Shown here one piece after another: positions 26,423-34,990 of a stretch of DNA of 64,000 bases. The DNA lies in the NCBI RefSeq assembly GCF_023684385.1, contig NZ_JAGSOJ010000004.1, positions 124,001 through 188,000 of the forward strand. Direction: 5' to 3'. The position numbers and the translations under genes were made by a program. This DNA comes from Oceanirhabdus seepicola (GTDB taxonomy: Bacteria; Bacillota; Clostridia; Clostridiales; Clostridiaceae). The notes below the pieces were generated by a model, which saw only the letters and a program-made list of their open reading frames with translations, did no database searches and had not been told where the DNA came from. Position 1 is the first letter of the stretch. The number at the start of each line of letters is the position of its first letter.

Positions 26423-26521
26423 GAGCTCACTCCTATTATGTTTTCTAAATATTAGTATTTCTTATACATTCAAAATAAATTCATATACACACTTATAAGG
26501 ACAACTAAAATAAAATAGAGG

Positions 26522-26576
26522 AAATAGGGGACGGTTCATTAAAATTCTAAGAATTTTAATGAACCGTCCCCTATTT
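26522..26576. repeat. REP-like hairpin, copy 11
   Basis: A 26-bp perfect stem with a 3-base loop: lower arm AAATAGGGG, upper arm CATTAAAATTC, both fully matched on the other side. It lies between diverging genes, so it cannot be a gene-end terminator here. Confidence 0.95.
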
Positions 26577-26758
26577 TATTAATTACTTTCTCTATCATTT
26601 ATATACTTTATATTTTATTCAATAAAACATCAAAATCACCAAAATTCAATCTAGTCAAATATCACTCAGCAATTATTTCCATAAATGAAAGAGAATAAAA
26701 AAATTTTTTTTAAAAAATAATAATAGAAGAAAAATTAAATAATTGGAGGTAGTGTTAA

Positions 26759-26983
26759 ATGAAAGAAATTAAATTTTGCGAAAATAATTTTGGTTATGAA
26801 ACAGAAAATGTAGTTAATAAACTTAAAGAAACATTACAAAACACAAAAGTGGAAGTATCACCTTGTCTTGGTCATTGCGGTGAATGCGCTGAAGGACCTT
26901 TTGCATTAGTTGATGATGAATTTATTTCCGCAGATACAGCAGAAACACTATATAATAAAATTATTAATCACTTAACAAGTTAA
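26759..26983 (+). CDS. DUF1450 family protein (YuzB-like), copy 1
   Basis: GGAGG lies 9 bases before the ATG (74 aa). The motif CLGHCGECAEGPFALVDDEFI, with three close Cys residues, defines DUF1450. The first Cys pair could bind metal or form a disulphide. Function is unknown. A paralogue lies 430 bases downstream. A strong terminator follows. Confidence 0.87.
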   Translation: MKEIKFCENNFGYETENVVNKLKETLQNTKVEVSPCLGHCGECAEGPFALVDDEFISADTAETLYNKIINHLTS

Positions 26984-27412
26984 ACTCTGTACTATTTATC
27001 TTTTTTAATATAAGTCTTTACGTTAATAAAACTCCGTCAATGATTTAATTGATGGAGTTTTATTCTATCTTCAAGCACACTCAAAAATAGACTAGTTATT
27101 TTACTCATCTTTGTCGATTCTTTTGTTGAATTTATTTCATAATATTTATACAATAAATTTCAATGTGTATATATTAAATATACTATGTATATCATTAACA
27201 GGATAAAATTCTGATTAAAATTAATAATAATATTATAGATTTGTACAAACTTAATTTTTTTATTTAATAAATTTTTCTATCAAAACTTTTAAAATTATTA
27301 ATTGAATTTTATAAAAAACATTCTTCCACCGTCTAGATTTAGTAAGACTTGTTTGATTCTTTATTAAAGATAAAAATGATTTTTGAAAATTGAAAACTAA
27401 GGAGGATTTACC
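26984..27412. other. AT-rich spacer between the DUF1450 paralogues
   Basis: Apart from the terminator at 27028-27061, this stretch is extremely AT-rich and shows no convincing gene. A reverse frame overlapping the second DUF1450 gene has no ribosome binding site. The separate promoter of the second paralogue must lie here but is not obvious. Confidence 0.45.
27028..27061 (+). terminator. Intrinsic terminator after DUF1450 copy 1
   Basis: Arms AAAACTCCGTCAA and TTGATGGAGTTTT form a 13-bp stem with one wobble and an 8-base loop; the stem ends in a T run. It lies 45 bases after the stop. Confidence 0.87.
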
Positions 27413-27640
27413 GTGATTGATATAAAATTTTGTGAACATAATTATAACAATGGAACTGAAAATGTAGTTAATAGACTTAAGAATGATATTACAGATGGAG
27501 AAATTGAGATTGTTCATTGTCTTGGTTTATGCGGCGAATGTTCAACAACACCATGTGCTCTAGTAAATGATAAATTAATTAAAGCTAGTACACCTGAAAA
27601 ACTTTATGATAAAATTCTTAAAAAATCAAATGAAGTTTAG
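27413..27640 (+). CDS. DUF1450 family protein, copy 2
   Basis: The start is a GTG with AGGAGG 9 bases upstream (75 aa). The core HCLGLCGECSTTPCALVNDKLI carries four Cys, one more than copy 1. About half of the residues match copy 1, so this is an old duplication. Function is unknown. Confidence 0.87.
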   Translation: MIDIKFCEHNYNNGTENVVNRLKNDITDGEIEIVHCLGLCGECSTTPCALVNDKLIKASTPEKLYDKILKKSNEV

Positions 27641-27694
27641 AACGGTTGATAACTTTCCTAAACTTCATATTTTAAAATGGATTATTATAAGATA

Positions 27695-28300
27695 TTAATT
27701 AAAATATTCAAATTCAGTTTTTTCTCTACTTAAAATATTCAAGTTACTGAATTCGTTTAACATTTCACAGAATAGTCCGTTAATTTCTTTTAAAGTTTTT
27801 TTATCTTTTATTACGCCATATACCTTAAGTTGGAGTTCATTGGTATCTTTTGGAATCTTTCCACCAAAAACTCCTTGGTTTCTTTTAATGAACATTTCAA
27901 ACTTTTTTTGAGCTATCATTAATTCTAATATTTTCTCATTTTTAAACATTGAACGTATCATCTTTTCATTATTACTTTTTATAAAAAATTGTTCATCGAC
28001 CCTATCAATACCAGTTGTCATATTATCTTTAGTTAACATTTTTTCAACAAATTTAAATATCCCTTTTTCATGAATATCCATGTAAAAATCCATTTTCTTA
28101 ACAAATGGAACTCTTACTCGAGTATATGTTGTATTTGCTCTTCCATCGCTTACAGTATATGTATCAAAGACAATATTCCAGTTTTCATTCTTAATAATTA
28201 CTTTAGATGGCCTAAATCCATCTTTTTCAATAAATTGCCCTTCTACGTCTTCTGCAAACTCTTTCCAAACTATATCTTTATTATTTTTAAATATCCCCAT
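27695..28300 (-). CDS. Hypothetical protein (DUF3137-like region)
   Basis: The frame is open to 28435, but a GGGGGG site lies 5-6 bases before the ATG at 28300, giving 201 aa starting MGIFKNNKDIVW. It is a soluble alpha/beta protein with a stretch YTRVRVPFVKKMDFYMDIHEKG and later IKSNNEKMIRSMFKNEKI, which resembles DUF3137-type proteins, but the match is weak. No membrane segment is present. It converges with the DUF1450 genes. Confidence 0.65.
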   Translation of the reverse strand: MGIFKNNKDIVWKEFAEDVEGQFIEKDGFRPSKVIIKNENWNIVFDTYTVSDGRANTTYTRVRVPFVKKMDFYMDIHEKGIFKFVEKMLTKDNMTTGIDRVDEQFFIKSNNEKMIRSMFKNEKILELMIAQKKFEMFIKRNQGVFGGKIPKDTNELQLKVYGVIKDKKTLKEINGLFCEMLNEFSNLNILSREKTEFEYFN

Positions 28301-28494
28301 GTTTGCCCCCCGAGTTTTCATATTCTTATTATGCAATTTTATAAATGTTATATAATTTTGAAATATAACATAATTATACCACCTAAGGTATGCAAATAAA
28401 ATACACTGAAAGCTACTAGATATATTTTGTATCATAAGTCTTAAATTATTTAATCATATTTATTGTATAATTCATCATAAATTATCACTTTACT

Positions 28495-29997
28495 CTATAG
28501 AGTAAACGCCACTACTGCTCCACTATTTTCATTGTTGTATATTCTCAGTTCTCCGCCATGTAAATTAATAAGTTTTCTTGATATATATAATCCAAGACCT
28601 GAATGTCCCGCCCCACTTCCTCTTGACTTATCACCTCTATAGAATTTTCCAGTGGCCATCTTTAAATCTTCATTAGTAAATCCGTTCCCATTATCCTTAA
28701 TAACTATTTTTAGTCTATTATGATACATATTTATACTAACGATTATTCTCCCCCCATCTGGTGTATATCTTATACTATTGGTTATAATATTATCAATCAC
28801 CTGTGAAACTCTGAGTTTGTCCATACTAACTTCTTTCTTCACCTTAGGCTTGTCCACCCCAGCATCTCTTTGACTTTTAGCATCTGTTTCGCTCTGGACT
28901 TTTTTCTCTATATCCCCCTCTACCCTATATTCAACTTTAATCTCAATATTTTTCTCCTGAATTAAAGGCTCATATTCTTTAACTTTCTCTTCAATGAATC
29001 TATAGATATCCACTTTTTCTTTTTTCAGTTTAAAATCAACATTCTCTATTTTTATAAGAGTATTCATATCATTTAAAAGACCAACAGCCCAATCTGATGA
29101 GTTCTCAATACTTCTCAAATATTTTAATAATCTATCTTCATTTTTATATGCTCCATCATTCAACATCTCGGAATGTCCTTTTATTATCGTTAAAGGAGTT
29201 CTAAGATCATGTGATATTGCTGATATCATTAAGTTCTTTTCATCTTCTAGTTTCCACTGCTTATTCAATGTTTTATGTAGTTCTACCCTCATCCCCTCAA
29301 AAGAAGCTACAGCATCTCCTAGTTCATTTTTATAAGGATAATTTATATGGAAATCCAAATTATTATTTTTGATTTTCTCTGTAGCTTCAGTTAAAATTCC
29401 TAATGGTTCCTTTATATTCTTACTCAACCGCCTACCGAAGATAATTGTGAATACCACAACTATAATGAATGGAGACAATAAAATTCCCCATAGTATATCT
29501 TTAATTCCCTTATCTTTATAAGTAACCTTTAATTTATATTGCAATACAAATTCACCTATAAGATTATTATTATCATCAATAATAGGTATATATTTTGTTA
29601 CCACATTACTAATAACATCTTTAGTATTTAATCTCTTTATCCATTCTTTTTCTAAAACCTCACCATTAGGAAAAATATCAATTCCTGTATTGCCATATAA
29701 ATATTTCCCCTTATTATTTAAAACTATATATTTTATACCTTCTCTAGGTGCAATGTTATTCATCACTTCCTCAAATGATACATCTACAACTTTTTCTTTA
29801 TTCTCACTAACAGTATTCTCAATTTTGGGTACTATTTTCTCAAAATGATTTGCTGGCAATATTTTTGTATCCTGTATTACATATGCTGAGAATACAATAA
29901 TCTCTATAACAAGTGTTAATAAACTGCATAAAATTATTAAAAAGAAAGTGTATGAAAACTGCTTATTCAGAGAATGTCTTTTAAGCAATCTCACCAC
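28495..29997 (-). CDS. Sensor histidine kinase of the ABC transporter module
   Basis: The 500-aa kinase has TM1 at about 18-40, an extracellular domain (about 41-165), TM2 (about 167-187), HAMP, HisKA (ISAISHDLRTPLTI, His263) and an ATPase domain (DNIITNSIRY, DNGNGF, SGLGLYISRK). A Lys/Glu/Asp-rich insertion of about 25 residues lies between the last HisKA-side strand and the N box, where relatives have a short loop. The start is one of two adjacent GTG codons, or a TTG three codons on. It overlaps the regulator gene by 17 bases. Confidence 0.92.
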   Translation of the reverse strand: MVRLLKRHSLNKQFSYTFFLIILCSLLTLVIEIIVFSAYVIQDTKILPANHFEKIVPKIENTVSENKEKVVDVSFEEVMNNIAPREGIKYIVLNNKGKYLYGNTGIDIFPNGEVLEKEWIKRLNTKDVISNVVTKYIPIIDDNNNLIGEFVLQYKLKVTYKDKGIKDILWGILLSPFIIVVVFTIIFGRRLSKNIKEPLGILTEATEKIKNNNLDFHINYPYKNELGDAVASFEGMRVELHKTLNKQWKLEDEKNLMISAISHDLRTPLTIIKGHSEMLNDGAYKNEDRLLKYLRSIENSSDWAVGLLNDMNTLIKIENVDFKLKKEKVDIYRFIEEKVKEYEPLIQEKNIEIKVEYRVEGDIEKKVQSETDAKSQRDAGVDKPKVKKEVSMDKLRVSQVIDNIITNSIRYTPDGGRIIVSINMYHNRLKIVIKDNGNGFTNEDLKMATGKFYRGDKSRGSGAGHSGLGLYISRKLINLHGGELRIYNNENSGAVVAFTL

Positions 29998-30685
29998 TTC
30001 CTTTCTTTTGAGTATTCCATCTATATCCTACTCCCCATACTGTATCAACATATTTCACATCTGGATCAACCTTAGCTAATTTAGTTCTGACTTTCTTTAT
30101 ATGCTCTGATACCGTTGAAGAATCACCCTCAGCATCATATCCCCATATACTCTCGTAGATTCTCTCTTTTGAAAAAACTTGTCCACAATTCATTGCAAGA
30201 AGTTCAATAATATCAAATTCTCTTTTTGTCATTTGTATATTTACTCCATGAAAGAGAACCTCTCTACTTTTAATATCTATATTCAAATTGTCAAATGATA
30301 TAAATTTCCTCTCTCTATTTATATTTCGCTTATCTCTTCTGAGATGTGCTGCAACCCTGGCTTTCAATACTTTTATACTGAATGGCTTTGTAATATAGTC
30401 ATCGCCTCCAATAGCTAACCCTTCCATCATATCCCTTTCCTCAGTCTTAGCCGTTATGAATATTATTGGGCAATCAATCATATCCCTTATCTCTCTACAT
30501 AATTCAAACCCGCTCTTACCAGGCATCATTACATCCATTAAAATAAGATCAATATGTTCATTTAAATATCTTAATGCCTCCTTGCTATTTTCAGCATTGT
30601 ATACAATATACCCCTCATCACTTAAAGCATCATATATTAGACTAAGTATCTCTATGTCATCATCAATAATCAATATCTTCTCCAC
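29981..30685 (-). CDS. OmpR-family response regulator of the ABC transporter module
   Basis: A GTG start with AAAGGAG 8 bases upstream gives 234 aa. The receiver domain has DDD at 8-10, Asp51 (LMDVMMPG), ITAK and TKPFS. The winged helix has MTKREFDIIELLAMN and VSEHIKKVRTKL. It lies at the end of a transporter operon followed by its kinase, the arrangement of bacitracin- or lantibiotic-sensing modules. Tandem TCTTTAAA repeats before the first gene are its likely binding site. Confidence 0.93.
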   Translation of the reverse strand: MEKILIIDDDIEILSLIYDALSDEGYIVYNAENSKEALRYLNEHIDLILMDVMMPGKSGFELCREIRDMIDCPIIFITAKTEERDMMEGLAIGGDDYITKPFSIKVLKARVAAHLRRDKRNINRERKFISFDNLNIDIKSREVLFHGVNIQMTKREFDIIELLAMNCGQVFSKERIYESIWGYDAEGDSSTVSEHIKKVRTKLAKVDPDVKYVDTVWGVGYRWNTQKKGSGEIA

Positions 30686-30705
30686 TATTTGAACTCCTTT
30701 ATCAT

Positions 30706-31470
30706 TTAATATAAATAATCCCTTTTATTAAATAATATCACAGTTATTACCATACCCACAATTACCACTAATCCATTATAAATAATAAAACTTCCGTCCC
30801 CAGCTAATGTATCAAATATTGCCTTATTACTCTCAAGAAAATACAAAAACTTTTCGGATATATATAGTGTAAAAACTATGCTTGCTATTGTCCCCAAAAA
30901 TACCACCACTGAATTTCTTATTAAAACACTAAGTGTGGCAACTATACTCATTAATCCCATAAGTATGAACCATTCCAAAGCGTAAAACTTTAAACTATAT
31001 ATAAATGAACCAATTGCAGTAAACTCTTTATCAATATTAAAAAATCTAGTTGTCTCAACATATGGTAATTTAATATATCCTAAAGCAGTAAATATAATCA
31101 ATGATCCTAATAAAATAATTCCACTTACTATTGCTCCTACTATGACTTTTGATAAGATAATCTTGGTTTTGCTGTATGGTCTTGTTATAAACATTCTAAA
31201 CTTCCCTGAAGCTATTTCTCCACAAAAACATTCAACAAATATTATTGGAAACAACACTATTAAAAAATAAAAATGAAAATCTCTTAATAGATGAACTGAA
31301 AAGTTTAATCGATTAACCTCCATTGTTATATTAGGATCATAAAATCCTACTCTACACACTAACATTAATCCTGCTGAAAGCACCAAATACATAATAGAAA
31401 CAAAAATCAAAGCCAAAAACTTCTTTCTAAAAAATACTCTTTTCAATTCACTTAATACTAAATTTTTCAT
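30706..31470 (-). CDS. ABC-2 type permease, second subunit
   Basis: A 254-aa integral membrane protein with six hydrophobic segments. The opening LSELKRVFFRKKFLALI and the loop GEIASGKFRMFITRPYSKTKII are typical of BcrB/LanE/LanG-type permeases. It lies 12 bases after the first permease gene and 20 bases before the regulator gene, in a single operon. Confidence 0.87.
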   Translation of the reverse strand: MKNLVLSELKRVFFRKKFLALIFVSIMYLVLSAGLMLVCRVGFYDPNITMEVNRLNFSVHLLRDFHFYFLIVLFPIIFVECFCGEIASGKFRMFITRPYSKTKIILSKVIVGAIVSGIILLGSLIIFTALGYIKLPYVETTRFFNIDKEFTAIGSFIYSLKFYALEWFILMGLMSIVATLSVLIRNSVVVFLGTIASIVFTLYISEKFLYFLESNKAIFDTLAGDGSFIIYNGLVVIVGMVITVILFNKRDYLY

Positions 31471-31482
31471 AACTCATTCCTC

Positions 31483-32307
31483 CTATATTAGCTGATCCTT
31501 TCTTTTATATATTAAGTAACTTAATACAATCCCTAACACTCCATACACACCTAGTACTAACAACATAAAACTATTAAGATATGAATGCATGCCTAACCCT
31601 GCAGCTAAGCCCTTATGCTGAATCTCTGTTATTGAAAGTAACCTTAATTTATTTATATTAAAATTACCACTTCTTAAAAAAACACTTATTACTGTTGGAT
31701 ATACCAGAGAAGTTAGTACAAACCCTAAATTTACTCCAGTTGAAATTACCATATTACTACCGATTGTAGAAATCAGAAATATTACTCCTGTGATTATGCT
31801 CAAAGTTAAAAATGAATATAGATAATACTTAATACTGTATATAAACATCTGTGGATTATCTAATAGCTTATCCATATAAAAAACAGCTACATTGTCTACT
31901 CTTTGAAATACTATCCTACCTATTATTGAACTAAAAACATAATACTCAACTAAAAGCATAAAAATACTGCTTAATACAACTAAGTATTTTGCCCAGAATA
32001 CATGACTTCTTTTAATTGGTCTTACTAAAACCATCCTCATATATCCACCTTTAAATTCTTGGGTAACACAAAGCACTGTAAGAAAAATAGCTATCAAATT
32101 AAAAGAAAATATTAACTGTTCCTGTATTGCTGCCACTGGGAAGTTACTTATCGAAGTATATTGTGGACTGGTAACATCAAAGGCCAAATTATTTTCTAAA
32201 TAATACTTTGAACTTAATGCTACTATGAAAGGAATTGCAACAGCACATAGAAGTGTGAGTTTTCTTCCCCATAATCGTTTAAATTCACTGCAATATAATC
32301 TCCACAT
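31483..32307 (-). CDS. ABC-2 type permease, first subunit
   Basis: A 274-aa protein with six hydrophobic segments, opening MWRLYCSEFKRLWGRKLTLL. The loop TQEFKGGYMRMVLVRPIKRSHVFWAKYLV matches the second permease and supports a heteromeric transporter. It follows the ATPase gene by 14 bases. Confidence 0.87.
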   Translation of the reverse strand: MWRLYCSEFKRLWGRKLTLLCAVAIPFIVALSSKYYLENNLAFDVTSPQYTSISNFPVAAIQEQLIFSFNLIAIFLTVLCVTQEFKGGYMRMVLVRPIKRSHVFWAKYLVVLSSIFMLLVEYYVFSSIIGRIVFQRVDNVAVFYMDKLLDNPQMFIYSIKYYLYSFLTLSIITGVIFLISTIGSNMVISTGVNLGFVLTSLVYPTVISVFLRSGNFNINKLRLLSITEIQHKGLAAGLGMHSYLNSFMLLVLGVYGVLGIVLSYLIYKRKDQLI

Positions 32308-32321
32308 ATAAATCCCTCCTA

Positions 32322-33062
32322 TTAAGCCTTCATCATTAATTTCACAAATGCATCTTCTAAACTTTCAGTATATCCTTCTTCTCTTAAAAGCTCTTCTTTA
32401 TTTCCGCTCCATATAATCTTTCCTTCTTTAATTATCAATAGATTATTACACATCTTCTGCAACTCATCTAATAAATGACTTGATATAAAGAATGTAATTC
32501 CCTCCTCTTCATTTAACTTTGTAATTAAATTCCTTAGCTCAATCATCCCCATAGGATCTAATCCATTTGCTGGCTCATCTAGTAACACAACCTCAGGCTT
32601 ATTCAACAATGCTTGAGCTATTCCAAGTCTCTGCTTCATTCCTAGGGAGTATTTTGAAACCTTGTCTTTTCTTCTATCATATAATCCTACCTTATTAAGA
32701 ACCTCTTCAACCTTTTCAATTCTCTCACTCTTGTTCATGTTCTTATTTAAAATGGCTAAGTTAAGAAGTAATTTCTCTGCTGTCATGTATGGGAAAAACA
32801 ATGGTGCTTCCACCAGAGCTCCTACTTTTTCTAAAGCCTCTTCTCTATTCTTGTTAACATCTACTCCATTAAGATAAACCTTTCCACCTGTTGGTGTAAT
32901 CAACCCTGTTAAAAGTCTCATAATTGTGGTCTTTCCAGCTCCATTTGGTCCAATAAATCCACATATCTCGCCTTTCTTCACTTGAAAGGTAATATCTTTA
33001 ATGATTTCAGTTCTTCCTATTTTCTTTTTTAAATTTTGAACCTTTATAATATTTGTGTTCAT
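32322..33062 (-). CDS. ABC transporter ATPase, bacitracin/lantibiotic-type
   Basis: The 246-aa ATPase shows Walker A GPNGAGKTTIMRLL, Q-loop region VGALVEAPLFFPYM, signature YSLGMKQRLGIAQAL and Walker B VVLLDEPANGLDPMG. The EAP at the Q-loop and the overall pattern are those of BcrA and LanF ATPases that give immunity to membrane- or lipid II-targeting peptides. It is the first gene of a five-gene operon with two permeases and a two-component system. The peptide sensed is unknown. Confidence 0.92.
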   Translation of the reverse strand: MNTNIIKVQNLKKKIGRTEIIKDITFQVKKGEICGFIGPNGAGKTTIMRLLTGLITPTGGKVYLNGVDVNKNREEALEKVGALVEAPLFFPYMTAEKLLLNLAILNKNMNKSERIEKVEEVLNKVGLYDRRKDKVSKYSLGMKQRLGIAQALLNKPEVVLLDEPANGLDPMGMIELRNLITKLNEEEGITFFISSHLLDELQKMCNNLLIIKEGKIIWSGNKEELLREEGYTESLEDAFVKLMMKA

Positions 33063-33126
33063 AATAAACCCTCCAATTTATAAATTAAAATTCTTATTTT
33101 TTATGTTCTTCCTTGTTTACAACTAG

Positions 33127-33160
33127 AGTATATAATGTAAATTTAAAGAAAGTTTAAAGA
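33127..33160 (-). promoter_or_regulatory. Promoter with 11-bp-period repeats before the ABC/TCS operon
   Basis: On the minus strand, two TCTTTAAA boxes (33153-33160 and 33142-33149) are spaced exactly 11 bases apart, one helical turn. A TATACT -10 box follows at 33127-33132. This is the usual layout for an OmpR-type activator site and suggests autoregulation by the operon's own regulator. Confidence 0.55.
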
Positions 33161-33239
33161 TTTATATACGCCGCACCTTTGACTTCCTATTTATTTTCAT
33201 AGGGCTGAAAGTTATAATATAATCAAGGAGTGATTGCTT

Positions 33240-34088
33240 TTGAAAAAACAGGTTAAATATTTAAAGAGAATTAGTATTACTTTATTCTTGATACTAGCTA
33301 CATTGATATATTGTTATGCTCAAAATAATTGGATTAAAGTTGAAAATATAAAAGTTGAAATTAATGAATTACCCAAAGAATTAATTGGTTTAAAAATCGC
33401 TCATATTTCTGACGTGCATCTACCTAAAAACGCTGCCAATATAGATGCTATAGTAGCTAAAGTAAAAAAACAAAAACCTGATTTAATAGTAATGACAGGT
33501 GATATTATTGATGAAAGTGCAGATATAACAACTTGTGGTTTAGATAGATTATGTAAAGGATTATCAGAAATTACTCAAACTTATGCAGTTACAGGTAATC
33601 ACGAATTTTGGAATGGTAATGTTGATAAATGGACAAACATTTTGACTGAAAATAACATAAATGTTATTGATAATGAAATACAAATATACACTAAAGATGG
33701 TGAAAGGCTGATTCTTATGGGATTACGTGATGGTGTATCATATGATCCTGGCTTATTTAAAAGTCTTGAAACACTTAATAATTCGCCAATAATCCTATTA
33801 GCACACAGACCTGAACTTTTTTCTTCTTATTACTCAGAAACAAATTATAATAATCCAGACTTAATTTTTAGTGGTCATGCTCATGGTGGACAATTCAGAA
33901 TACCTCTCCTTAATAAAGGCATAGTATCTCCAAATCAAGGATTCTTTCCTGAGTACACTTCAGGATTATATATCTCTGATAGCAACGTAAAAATGATAGT
34001 AAGTAGAGGATTAGGAAACAGTATTATTCCTATAAGATTTAACAATAGACCTCATTTACCAATTATTGAATTAGTAGAAGCAAAATAA
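33240..34088 (+). CDS. Membrane-anchored metallophosphoesterase (YkuE-like)
   Basis: AAGGAG lies 9 bases before the TTG at 33240, preferred over the TTG at 33234. The 282-aa protein starts with an uncleaved signal anchor (ISITLFLILATLIYCYA). The dinuclear metal site motifs appear in order: AHISDVHLPK, VMTGDIID, VTGNHEFW, LLAHRPELF and FSGHAHGGQ. YkuE-type relatives act on lipid or nucleotide phosphates at the cell surface; the substrate is unknown. Confidence 0.88.
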   Translation: MKKQVKYLKRISITLFLILATLIYCYAQNNWIKVENIKVEINELPKELIGLKIAHISDVHLPKNAANIDAIVAKVKKQKPDLIVMTGDIIDESADITTCGLDRLCKGLSEITQTYAVTGNHEFWNGNVDKWTNILTENNINVIDNEIQIYTKDGERLILMGLRDGVSYDPGLFKSLETLNNSPIILLAHRPELFSSYYSETNYNNPDLIFSGHAHGGQFRIPLLNKGIVSPNQGFFPEYTSGLYISDSNVKMIVSRGLGNSIIPIRFNNRPHLPIIELVEAK

Positions 34089-34274
34089 GTACAACCTGTA
34101 AATACAACAGATCCATATTTTTAAAAATATAGATATCTCAGCTTAGTTGATTCTTTAAAACAATTAATTTTCTAAGGTGTATAATTAATTTCATAGGTCT
34201 AAGGTATATGTATAAATTTGATTTAGTAGTAGCATATCTATAAGTTAATAATTATTTAAAGTAGGAGTGATAAC

Positions 34275-34937
34275 ATGGGAAAGTTAATTTTTTTTGATAT
34301 AAATGGTACTATTGTAAAAAGAGATAGTCGAACTGATTTGCCTTATTACAAAGCTATTGATATATTATTACAAACTGAAAATGCTATGGATGGTGTCAAC
34401 AACTCTGCTCGTTCAGATAAAGATGTATTCATAGAAGTGCTTGGAAAATATAATCAAGAGTTCTCTGAAGATAAATGGACATCATTTTTAAAAATATATG
34501 AGGGACAACTTAAGAAATTTAAAACAACAGATGTATGGCGAAAAAATGTTGATGCAGTGAGTTTTATAGAAAAGTTATCTAAAACTGAGCATAAAATCGC
34601 TCTTATAACAGGAGAATTAAGCATAGGCGCTCAATATAAATTAGAAAAGCTAGGTGTTTGGAAATATTTCAACATAGGTGGATTCGGAGAAGATGGTCTT
34701 ACACGATTTGATATAGCAGATGCTGCACTTGAGAAGGCAAAAGAATTACATGGTTATGATTATGATGAAATTATAGTTATAGGAGACACTATTTTAGATA
34801 TAAAAACAGCTAGACATATAGGCGCTAAAATAATTTCCATAACTACTGGTTCAAATTCTCGCGAAGAGTTAGAAAAAGAAAATCCTGATCATATGATAGA
34901 TACCTTTAAAGATATTGAAGAATACTTCTTTACTTAA
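34275..34937 (+). CDS. HAD-superfamily hydrolase
   Basis: TAGGAG lies 8 bases before the ATG (220 aa). Motif I is FFDINGTIVKRD with the catalytic Asp at about residue 8 and Asn in place of the usual second Asp+2 Gly neighbour. Motif II is LITGE, and motif IV is VIGDTILDIKTARHIGA. A helical cap lies at about 15-90. The replacement in motif I (DINGT; relatives have DxDGT) is notable because the second acidic residue is often needed for phosphatase turnover. The stop lies five bases before REP copy 12. Confidence 0.84.
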   Translation: MGKLIFFDINGTIVKRDSRTDLPYYKAIDILLQTENAMDGVNNSARSDKDVFIEVLGKYNQEFSEDKWTSFLKIYEGQLKKFKTTDVWRKNVDAVSFIEKLSKTEHKIALITGELSIGAQYKLEKLGVWKYFNIGGFGEDGLTRFDIADAALEKAKELHGYDYDEIIVIGDTILDIKTARHIGAKIISITTGSNSREELEKENPDHMIDTFKDIEEYFFT

Positions 34938-34942
34938 TAATA

Positions 34943-34987
34943 GGGGACGGTTCATTAATCTTCAAAGAAGATTAATGAACCGTCCCC
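34943..34987. repeat. REP-like hairpin, copy 12 (rightmost)
   Basis: A 21-bp perfect stem with a 3-base loop; the upper arm CATTAATCTTC is unique to this copy and fully matched. It fills almost the whole 53-base gap between two converging genes, five bases from one stop and three from the other. No further copies occur to the right. Confidence 0.95.
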
Positions 34988-34990
34988 CCA

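Noticed and set aside
27260..27517. Reverse-strand frame overlapping the second DUF1450 gene
   Set aside because: It overlaps a recognised gene, is low in complexity and has no ribosome binding site.
667..34987. The repeated hairpins as a CRISPR array or a known IS end
   Set aside because: Copies are kilobases apart with genes between them, there are no regularly sized spacers or cas genes, and none brackets a transposase as paired terminal repeats.
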